From the NCBI GenBank assembly GCA_050736615.1, contig JBOHWL010000231.1:1-18998 (forward strand): a stretch of 18,998 nt of DNA. Direction: 5' to 3'. A program made the translations under genes and the position numbers. A model generated the notes under the pieces. The model ran no database searches, was not told the DNA's origin, and saw nothing but the letters and a program-made list of their open reading frames with translations. Positions 13,608 to 18,998 of this stretch are shown here, piece after piece (within the stretch, counting starts at the first letter, position 1; the number at the start of each line of letters is the position of its first letter). This DNA comes from JBOHWJ01 sp050736615 (GTDB lineage Bacteria; Desulfobacterota; Binatia; Binatales; Binataceae).

Positions 13608-15236
13608 TCAAGAGCCGGCGCTTTCCTGGTCCGCCGCTCCCGGCAACGCTCCCAATGGTCCGATGCGCTCGAAGCTTACCCCGGCGAAAGGCCCGGGTGC
13701 GGAGCCCAGCGTTCGCCATATCGCGCCAGGCTCAAAGGTTTCCTCGCGATTCGACAATTTGTTCAGCAAAGCGGTAAAAATTTCGCCGTCGCTGAGCCAT
13801 TCGGGCGCGGTGCGCAGCGTGCGCTGAACGCGCTGGATACGGCCGGCGTGATTGGTGAAGGTGCCATCCTTTTCGACCCAGGTGGTCGTTGGAAAAGTCA
13901 CGGCGGCCTTCGCAAATTCGTCGCGCTGGTTTAAATCCTGCACAATCAGCAGTTCCAGCTTGCCTATGATCGCGTCCAGGCGCTCGGAATTGACGGCTGC
14001 GCGCACGTCATCGCCACAAATGTAGAGTCCTTTGATCTCGCCGGCTTCGACTGCTTTCAGCAAATCCTCCAAACCGTCATCGTCGCCCTTGACCAGTCCC
14101 AATTCGCGTACGCCGCGCGCGTTGGCCGCCTTTTCCGCCTTGATCAGGAACTCGTCGGCGTCGCCCTTGCGCACCGCCATCGCGGTCCGGCCGGCGCCGA
14201 GCGCGCTGAGCATCTGGCCGAAGCGGAAATTTTCCTCGTTGGTCAAATGCGGCGAAACCAGCGCGCCCAGAGCCGCACCACCATGGCGTGTAGCGAAGTC
14301 GCGCAAGAGCGACGCGGCCCGCTCGACCGCATTGTTCCAGTCAGTTGCCACTGCCGCACCTTCACCGAGTACGAGCGGAGTGCGCAACCGCTGCGGATCG
14401 GTGACGAAACGGTAATTAAGACGGCCCCAGTCGCACATCCAGGTGTCGTTCACCTCGTCATTGCGCCGCGGCAAGAGCCGGAAGATCCGGTTTTTGTAAT
14501 GGCAGACCATGGTGTTGCAGCCGTTGGAGCAACTTGGGCATACGCTTGCGGTCTCTTCAAGGAACCAAACGCGCAAACGATGATGGAAATCCTTGGTCTC
14601 CAGCGCGCCGACCGGGCAGATATCGGCCGTGTTCATCGAGTAAGCGTTGTCGAGGCGTTTGTCGTAGATGTCGAGCACTGAATGGTCGCCGATGCCATAA
14701 ATTGCCAGCTCACCGGTCTTGCTGATCTCGCGGCAGAAACGGATACAACGGCGGCATAGGATACAGCGTTCCTGATCGAGCAGCATGCGCTCACCGATAT
14801 CCAGCCGCTTGCCATTTTTGCGCCGCGGCTCAATCGTGCGTGCGCGGCGGCTGCTGAAGCGCATCGCATAATTCTGCAACCAGCATTCGCCCGCTTTGTC
14901 GCAAATCGGACAGTCGAGCGGATGGTTGAGTAAGAGGAGCTCGAGCACGCCTTTTCTGGCCAACTCGACTTCTGGATCGTTGACATGCACCACCATGCCA
15001 TCGCGAATCGGCGTGTTGCACGAAATCTGCAGCTTCGGCACGCCCTCGAGCCGCACCTGGCATAAGCGGCAACTGCCATCGATGGTGAGCTTGGGATGAT
15101 AGCAGTAGTGCGGAATATCCAGGCCGGCGTCGAGCATCGTCTGCAGCAACGGCGTGCCCTCCGGCGCCTCGAGCACCTGCCCGTCAACGGTGACGTGAAC
15201 GATTTTCACGCTATTCGATTTTACGGCCGCTGCCAT
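13608..15236 (-). CDS. nuoG: NADH-quinone oxidoreductase subunit G, short form with N7 cluster motif
   Basis: A 542-residue NuoG that conducts electrons from NuoE/F towards NuoI. The ligands are all visible. The N-terminal [2Fe-2S] cluster uses C45, C56, C59 and C73. The His-ligated [4Fe-4S] N5 uses H105, C109, C112 and C118. N4 uses C158, C161, C164 and C207, with C168 nearby. A fourth motif, C233-x2-C236-x3-C240-x27-C268, matches the extra N7 cluster known from some bacterial enzymes. The molybdopterin-fold C-terminal domain is much reduced compared with the roughly 900-residue E. coli protein. The start ATG at 15236 overlaps the end of nuoB by 26 bp. A 607-bp noncoding gap follows, ahead of the MFS gene. 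Confidence 0.95.
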   Translation of the reverse strand: MAAAVKSNSVKIVHVTVDGQVLEAPEGTPLLQTMLDAGLDIPHYCYHPKLTIDGSCRLCQVRLEGVPKLQISCNTPIRDGMVVHVNDPEVELARKGVLELLLLNHPLDCPICDKAGECWLQNYAMRFSSRRARTIEPRRKNGKRLDIGERMLLDQERCILCRRCIRFCREISKTGELAIYGIGDHSVLDIYDKRLDNAYSMNTADICPVGALETKDFHHRLRVWFLEETASVCPSCSNGCNTMVCHYKNRIFRLLPRRNDEVNDTWMCDWGRLNYRFVTDPQRLRTPLVLGEGAAVATDWNNAVERAASLLRDFATRHGGAALGALVSPHLTNEENFRFGQMLSALGAGRTAMAVRKGDADEFLIKAEKAANARGVRELGLVKGDDDGLEDLLKAVEAGEIKGLYICGDDVRAAVNSERLDAIIGKLELLIVQDLNQRDEFAKAAVTFPTTTWVEKDGTFTNHAGRIQRVQRTLRTAPEWLSDGEIFTALLNKLSNREETFEPGAIWRTLGSAPGPFAGVSFERIGPLGALPGAADQESAGS

Positions 15237-15792
15237 GGAGATTCAGTCCGGGCCAACGTGTTCCCGGCCTTTCGTGCTGTACGCGTTCCTGCAATTTGAT
15301 CAAACCGTCGAGCACTGCTTCGGGCCGCGGCGGACATCCCGGAATATACAACGCCACAGGAACCACCCGGTCGATGCCCTGCAAGACAGCGTAATTGTCG
15401 TAAGGTCCGCCCGAACTGGTGCAAGCGCCGAATGATACCACCCATTTCGGCTCCGCCATCTGCTCATAGACGCGGCGCAGCACCGGGGCGACCCGCTGGG
15501 TGATGGTGCCGACCACGAACAACAAATCGGCCTGGCGCGGACTGAAGCGTGGCAGTGCCGCGCCAAAACGGTCGATATCGTAACGCGGACCCGCTACTGA
15601 GAAATATTCCATGCCGCAACATGCGGTTACGAATGGGTACGGGAAAAACGAATACTTGCGCGCCCAGTTGATTGCGTCGGAAAGACGCGTGGTGGCGAAA
15701 CTCTCCGGAAAGGCGTTGGCCTCCCCGGCCGGCATCGGTTTGCCGGTCGAACCGCTCACCAGAAAATTTGAAACCGTACGGCGTTCAGCCAT
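15211..15792 (-). CDS. nuoB: NADH-quinone oxidoreductase subunit B (N2 cluster)
   Basis: NuoB carries the terminal [4Fe-4S] cluster N2 that reduces quinone. Counted from an upstream GTG, the motifs are the tandem-cysteine ACCGMEY (C61, C62), FGACTSSGGPYDNY (C127) and PGCPPRPE (C156), all intact. Three starts are possible: GTG at 15801, TTG at 15795 and ATG at 15792. An AAGGAG sits 2, 8 and 11 bases before them respectively. The GTG is too close to the Shine-Dalgarno, so I chose the ATG, giving 193 residues, but TTG is plausible. It is the first visible gene of the nuo block. The usual upstream nuoA is absent; a tenA gene lies there instead. Confidence 0.95.
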   Translation of the reverse strand: MAERRTVSNFLVSGSTGKPMPAGEANAFPESFATTRLSDAINWARKYSFFPYPFVTACCGMEYFSVAGPRYDIDRFGAALPRFSPRQADLLFVVGTITQRVAPVLRRVYEQMAEPKWVVSFGACTSSGGPYDNYAVLQGIDRVVPVALYIPGCPPRPEAVLDGLIKLQERVQHERPGTRWPGLNLHGSGRKIE

Positions 15793-15977
15793 CAAGCCCA
15801 CTGCTCCTTGTCCGCGACACGCTCGCGGTTACGTCCACTGATGCGCCATGCGCTAGGCGCAACCACATATTCTGATCCTTTCGCCGCCCGCATGAAAGTG
15901 CAAGATGGAGTGCCGGATGCCGTGTGATACGTCGAAATGAAATCCTGGCGAATTCCGCGGTAGACTCCGTCGGTTCG
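15793..15977. other. Intergenic region upstream of nuoB
   Basis: This 185-bp gap lies between the tenA stop and nuoB. It must carry any promoter for the nuoB-nuoG block unless transcription reads through from tenA. A GCGCC/GGCGC stem (15843-15847 with 15856-15860) lies about 50 bp before nuoB. No convincing sigma-70 pair was found on the minus strand. Frames here are not protein-like. Confidence 0.4.
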
Positions 15978-16649
15978 CTACACCGGCCAGCCCGCCTGAT
16001 TCCAGGCCATCTCCCAGAACAGGTATTCGTAACGCGTGCTCAACATGAAATGGTTCGTTAGCGGCACGAGCGCCGCGGCCGGCCATCCCGCAGTCATTTC
16101 ATCCAGCATGACGCGCAAACGCTCGGCGCTCGCGACGAATTCCGTTGACGAATAAGTGCGAATCCACTCGGCGTAAGGTGAGCGCTCCCAACCGGGGACA
16201 CGCGCCAATTCGCCGCCGATTTTCGCATAGCCCAGTTGGCACGGCATCAGCGCTGAGACAATCTCGGCAAGCGTGCCGCTCCATGCGACATTCAGTAGAT
16301 GGCGCGTGTATGCATGCGTCGTCGGGGCAGGTTCGGTGTGTTCCATTTCGTCAGCGGTGATGCCGAGCCGGCGGCAAAAGTCGCGATGAAGCTCCATTTC
16401 GCCATGCAGCGTGTCATGCATCAGGCGGGAGAACAGGCGCATCGTCTCAAGGTCCGGCGCTTTAGCCGCCGCCAGCGCGAACACGCGGCAGTACTCGATC
16501 AAAAATAGATAATCCTGGCGCAGATAGAAGCGGAAGCACTCCAGCGTCAGTGTGCCGTCAGCGATTCCGCGAACAAATGGATGCGCCAGTTCGAGCCGCC
16601 AGACGGGCGTCGCCCGCTCTCGCAGTGCAGCGCTGAAGCGGCATTCCAT
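15978..16649 (-). CDS. tenA: TenA family thiaminase II / aminopyrimidine aminohydrolase
   Basis: A 223-residue TenA, the usual length, that hydrolyses aminomethyl-HMP (a thiamine breakdown product) to HMP for thiamine salvage. Visible residues are LAHPFVRGIADGTL (21-34), Asp46 in LRQDY, the active-site Cys137 in ALMPCQLGYAKIG, and Glu213 in the C-terminal FWEMAW, matching the B. subtilis TenA Asp44/Cys135/Glu205 set. The presence of the cysteine places it in the TenA_C group. The open frame extends to 17006, but that part lies inside thiD. Alternatives to the ATG at 16649 include an ATG at 16742 that overlaps the thiD stop by 8 nt. The protein-family alignment favours 16649. It is co-transcribed with thiD. 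Confidence 0.9.
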   Translation of the reverse strand: MECRFSAALRERATPVWRLELAHPFVRGIADGTLTLECFRFYLRQDYLFLIEYCRVFALAAAKAPDLETMRLFSRLMHDTLHGEMELHRDFCRRLGITADEMEHTEPAPTTHAYTRHLLNVAWSGTLAEIVSALMPCQLGYAKIGGELARVPGWERSPYAEWIRTYSSTEFVASAERLRVMLDEMTAGWPAAALVPLTNHFMLSTRYEYLFWEMAWNQAGWPV

Positions 16650-16734
16650 GCCGACAGTCGGCAGAGCGTCCGCGTTGCTCGAATCCGATTGAACGTGCAC
16701 AGTTGTGGTTAGAGTTGGCGACGATCGCGGGCTT

Positions 16735-17541
16735 TTAGTCATTGTCAACGGCAACCAGATGGTTGAGCACGGCCGCGCCGTGTCCGATCGCCGGGCGCCT
16801 TTCCAGCGCGCGGGTAACATAAGCCTTGGCCGCCGCGACGGCTGCTTCGAGCTTTTCTCCACGCGCCAGCCCCGCCGCGATCGCGGCTGAAAGCGTGCAA
16901 CCGGTTCCATGCGGGCGGGCAACGGAGACGCGCGGCGCGCGCAACTCATGGGTCGCGCTACCGTCATGGAAAACGTCGACCGCGTCGCCGCCTTTAAGCC
17001 TGCCACCTTTGACCAACGCCGCTCGCGCGCCCATCCGGACCAGGGCGCGCGCCGCCTCGCGCATCGCGGCGGGTTCGTTCACTTGAAAACCGACCAGGAT
17101 TTCCGCTTCGCGCAGATTGGGCGTGATAATCTCCGCCAACGGCAGCATCCGATCGCGCATCGCCGCAACCGCGGCGGCCGCCAGCAGGGCGTCGCCGTTG
17201 GCCGTCACCATCACCGGATCGACGACGACGTGAAGCTGACGGTGTGACTGCAAACGTCGCGCGATCACTTCGATTATGTCGCCACGTGACAACATCCCGG
17301 TCTTCAGTGCCGCGACCGGAAGATCCTCGAGCACCGCGTCGAGTTGCGCGGCGACGAAGTCCGGATCGAGATCAGCGATCGCGCTAACCCCGCGGGTATT
17401 CTGCGCCGTCAGCGCCGTTATGACGCTGGCGCCGTATACGCCGAAGGCGCTGAAGGTCTTCAGGTCCGCCTGGATGCCGGCGCCGCCGCTTGAGTCCGAA
17501 CCGGCGATTGTCAGTGCAACCACTTGTGGATGCCGCTCCAT
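16735..17541 (-). CDS. thiD: Hydroxymethylpyrimidine/phosphomethylpyrimidine kinase
   Basis: A 268-residue ThiD of the ribokinase fold that phosphorylates HMP and HMP-P with ATP in thiamine biosynthesis, acting in the cytoplasm. Conserved parts are AGSDSSGGAGIQADLKT (13-29), VVVDPVMV (105-112), ITPNLREAE (139-147), LVKGG (176-180) and the nucleotide/anion-hole HGTGCTLSAA (211-220) with its conserved Cys215. The start is ATG at 17541. It lies 25 bp after the upstream DUF6941-like gene and directly before tenA, whose product makes HMP for ThiD to use. No TPP riboswitch consensus was seen upstream. Confidence 0.95.
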   Translation of the reverse strand: MERHPQVVALTIAGSDSSGGAGIQADLKTFSAFGVYGASVITALTAQNTRGVSAIADLDPDFVAAQLDAVLEDLPVAALKTGMLSRGDIIEVIARRLQSHRQLHVVVDPVMVTANGDALLAAAAVAAMRDRMLPLAEIITPNLREAEILVGFQVNEPAAMREAARALVRMGARAALVKGGRLKGGDAVDVFHDGSATHELRAPRVSVARPHGTGCTLSAAIAAGLARGEKLEAAVAAAKAYVTRALERRPAIGHGAAVLNHLVAVDND

Positions 17542-17566
17542 CTCATCATCGCCTGCGAATATGATG

Positions 17567-18010
17567 CTACGGATTTCCGGGCGGCGCGGGCAACACCCTC
17601 ACCGAAGCACGCGCCACGATTTCACCCTCCATCAGGACGTCAAACGAATACCAACCGAATTCAATCGCGGGAATACTCAGGTTCAAGATCAAATTGGCGG
17701 TGGGATTCGCGCCATCATTGAAAGTGATCGTGAAAGCCGGCGGCGATTGTTCACCGGCCATGCTCCTGGGCTGAAGTTCCCGGCCCGAGGGGAATCTGCC
17801 CGCCACATTTACATGAAAAATGCCCCTCGCCTCGCCCGCTCTGAACGAAAGCAACAAGGTGGTGGCGACCGAGGGGATGGTGTTCGGCGGCAATCCGGTG
17901 GTCTTGACCGTATAAGTATCGGCGATTCTGATCGCGCTGAGAACGCCGTTTTTCTCCTCCAGCAGGCGGTCGCAGAATAAAGCCGCCGCCAGGTATGGGC
18001 CGGCCTTCAC
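17567..18010 (-). CDS. Small DUF6941-like protein
   Basis: A 147-residue protein from the GTG at 18010. The open frame extends upstream to 18127, but that part lies inside the aldolase gene and has a poor composition. It begins AGPYLAAALFCDRLLEEKNG and reads on into VLSAIRIADTYTV, then alternates short beta-strand-like stretches and ends FGWYSFDVLMEGEIVARASV. This pattern resembles the DUF6941 family of small, uncharacterised beta-rich bacterial proteins whose role is unknown. No signal peptide, membrane segment or catalytic motif is evident. It is 25 bp downstream of the aldolase gene and 25 bp upstream of thiD, so it is probably in the same transcript. Family assignment is from memory of its style and not certain. 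Confidence 0.6.
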   Translation of the reverse strand: MKAGPYLAAALFCDRLLEEKNGVLSAIRIADTYTVKTTGLPPNTIPSVATTLLLSFRAGEARGIFHVNVAGRFPSGRELQPRSMAGEQSPPAFTITFNDGANPTANLILNLSIPAIEFGWYSFDVLMEGEIVARASVRVLPAPPGNP

Positions 18011-18035
18011 TGATGCCGCGCCATTACAACAGCGC

Positions 18036-18950
18036 TCATGTGGCGTACAGCTCCATGATTTTTTGCAGCAGCGCGACCGCGTCGTTATGCGGGCGTTGAA
18101 AAGAATTGCGCCCGATAATCGAGCCAAAACCGCCGCCTTGCCGAATTGCTTTTACTTCCTCCAGCAGGACGGCGTCCTCTTCGCGTGCGCCGCCCGAGAA
18201 AATCACGATGCGGCGTCCGTCGAAGCAGCTTTGCACGACGTGGCGCACGCGTTCCGATAACGGTTCGAGCGCGATGTGTTGGGAATCGTAAACTTTCTTC
18301 GCCTCGGGCTGCTCGATGTGCGCGGTTGGCAACTTGACCTTGATAATATTCGCGCCCAGTTGCGCCGCAATCTGCGCGCCATACGCGACCACATCGAGCG
18401 CCGTCTCGCCGGCTTTGCTCAGGCCTGAGCCGCGGGGATACGACCATACCACCACCGCCAGCCCACAGGCCTTCGCCTCCTCAGCAATCTCTCGCAGTTG
18501 CTGATACATCTCGCGGCGAGCCGTCGAACCGGGATAAATCGTGAAACCCACCGCCGCGCACCCCAGCCGCAAAGCGTCGCCGACACTGCCGGTGACGGCG
18601 GGCGCCGGGTCTTGCTCGGCAAGCAGCAGATCGTGATTGTTCAACTTCAGAATCAGCGGCAGTTCGCCGGCAAACGCAGCCGCCCCGGCTTCGATAAAGC
18701 CCAACGGCGCGGCGTAGCCGTTGCATCCCGCATCCAGCGCAAGCTGAAAATGATAGAGCGGATTGTAAGCGGGCGGATTCGGCGCGAAGCTGCGCGCCGG
18801 GCCGTGCTCGAAACCTTGATCGACCGGAAGAATAACCAGTCGTCCGGTACCAGCCAGACGGCCATGGTTGAGAAAACGCGCGAGATTGGTGCGCACGCCC
18901 ACGTTCTCGGAATCATAATAACCGAGGATTTCCTTGACTCGCTTGCTCAT
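18036..18950 (-). CDS. fbaB: Class I fructose-bisphosphate aldolase (DhnA/FbaB type)
   Basis: A 304-residue aldolase that interconverts fructose-1,6-bisphosphate with DHAP and G3P, or a related aldol substrate. It shares with E. coli FbaB the segment GRLAGTGRLVILPVDQGFEH, the NPLYHFQLALDAGCNG region, FTIYPGS, and the Schiff-base lysine segment QLGANIIKVKLPT (the lysine is about residue 204 from this start). A phosphate-binding IFSGGA and a GGFGSIIGRN end follow. I chose the ATG at 18950 (MSKRVKEIL). Adjacent ATGs at 18953 and 18974 are possible, and a GGGAG lies 12-15 nt upstream of the first two. It is shorter than E. coli FbaB (350) mainly at the N-terminus. Archaeal-type DHNA family members with other substrates are an alternative. 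It is the first visible gene of the leftward fbaB-DUF6941-thiD-tenA group. Confidence 0.88.
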   Translation of the reverse strand: MSKRVKEILGYYDSENVGVRTNLARFLNHGRLAGTGRLVILPVDQGFEHGPARSFAPNPPAYNPLYHFQLALDAGCNGYAAPLGFIEAGAAAFAGELPLILKLNNHDLLLAEQDPAPAVTGSVGDALRLGCAAVGFTIYPGSTARREMYQQLREIAEEAKACGLAVVVWSYPRGSGLSKAGETALDVVAYGAQIAAQLGANIIKVKLPTAHIEQPEAKKVYDSQHIALEPLSERVRHVVQSCFDGRRIVIFSGGAREEDAVLLEEVKAIRQGGGFGSIIGRNSFQRPHNDAVALLQKIMELYAT

Positions 18951-18977
18951 CATGGCGAAATGAAACTCCCGCATTGG

Positions 18978-18998
18978 CTGCCGGCGTGAGACCGGCAG
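18978..18998. repeat. Perfect 7-bp hairpin upstream of the aldolase gene
   Basis: CTGCCGG at 18978-18984 pairs perfectly with CCGGCAG at 18992-18998 around the 7-nt loop CGTGAGA, at the edge of the window and about 28 bp before the aldolase start. It may be part of the 5' leader or the 3' end of a previous gene. Sequence beyond the window is needed to say more. Confidence 0.45.

Noticed and set aside
16650..17006. N-terminal extension of TenA by 119 residues
   Set aside because: This part is thiD read in another frame, is rich in Arg/Ser/Pro and goes far beyond the TenA length.
17542..18035. TPP riboswitch upstream of thiD
   Set aside because: No CUGAGA-type consensus was found on the minus strand, and the space before thiD is only 25 bp.
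18011..18127. N-terminal extension of the DUF6941-like protein
   Set aside because: It lies within the aldolase gene in another frame and is Cys/Arg-rich without family resemblance; GTG at 18010 is a better start.

Overview
The window is GC-rich (about 60% by eye) bacterial chromosome, almost entirely protein-coding, with short gene spacings and several overlapping operon joints. The gene set is an aerobic-type complex I, an F420/luciferase-like oxidoreductase, an SCP-x-type thiolase with a DUF35 partner, an Amidohydro_2 protein and a DhnA/FbaB-type class I aldolase. Together with intergenic palindromes of the 'TGTCATTCCGAGCGCAGCGAGGAAT' type, this fits an uncultured soil or water bacterium with a broad organic-acid and acyl-CoA lifestyle, for example Binatota or another former deltaproteobacterial lineage. 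That placement is inference only; no rRNA or marker gene is present to settle it.

Region 1 (1-6572) is a divergent catabolic cluster. Leftward from about 2990 run an Amidohydro_2 metal hydrolase, a thiolase-fold enzyme without the usual nucleophilic cysteine, and a DUF35 Zn-ribbon/OB-fold protein cut by the window start. Rightward from 3258 run an HpaB/4-hydroxybutyryl-CoA-dehydratase-family flavoprotein, an LLM-class F420-type oxidoreductase and an HSL-family esterase. The two arms share a 270-bp promoter region. The content suggests a pathway that hydroxylates or oxidises a substrate, hydrolyses an ester or ring product and cleaves a CoA-thioester side chain. The substrate cannot be read from sequence.

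Region 2 (6546-15801, all leftward) encodes the hydrophilic arm of complex I in the transcriptional order nuoB-nuoG, [MFS transporter], nuoI-nuoC-nuoD-nuoEF, then a small unknown gene. NuoE and NuoF are one 600-residue fusion. No membrane-arm subunit (A, H, J-N) is in the window. The MFS gene sits between nuoG and nuoI and is flanked by 436-bp and 607-bp noncoding stretches that carry the same two repeat families. It therefore looks like a cassette inserted into an ancestral nuo operon.

Region 3 (15978-18998, all leftward) holds a DhnA/FbaB-type fructose-bisphosphate aldolase, a small DUF6941-like protein, thiD and tenA. The last two are a thiamine-pyrimidine kinase and salvage pair. No tRNA, rRNA, CRISPR array, transposase or phage gene was seen.
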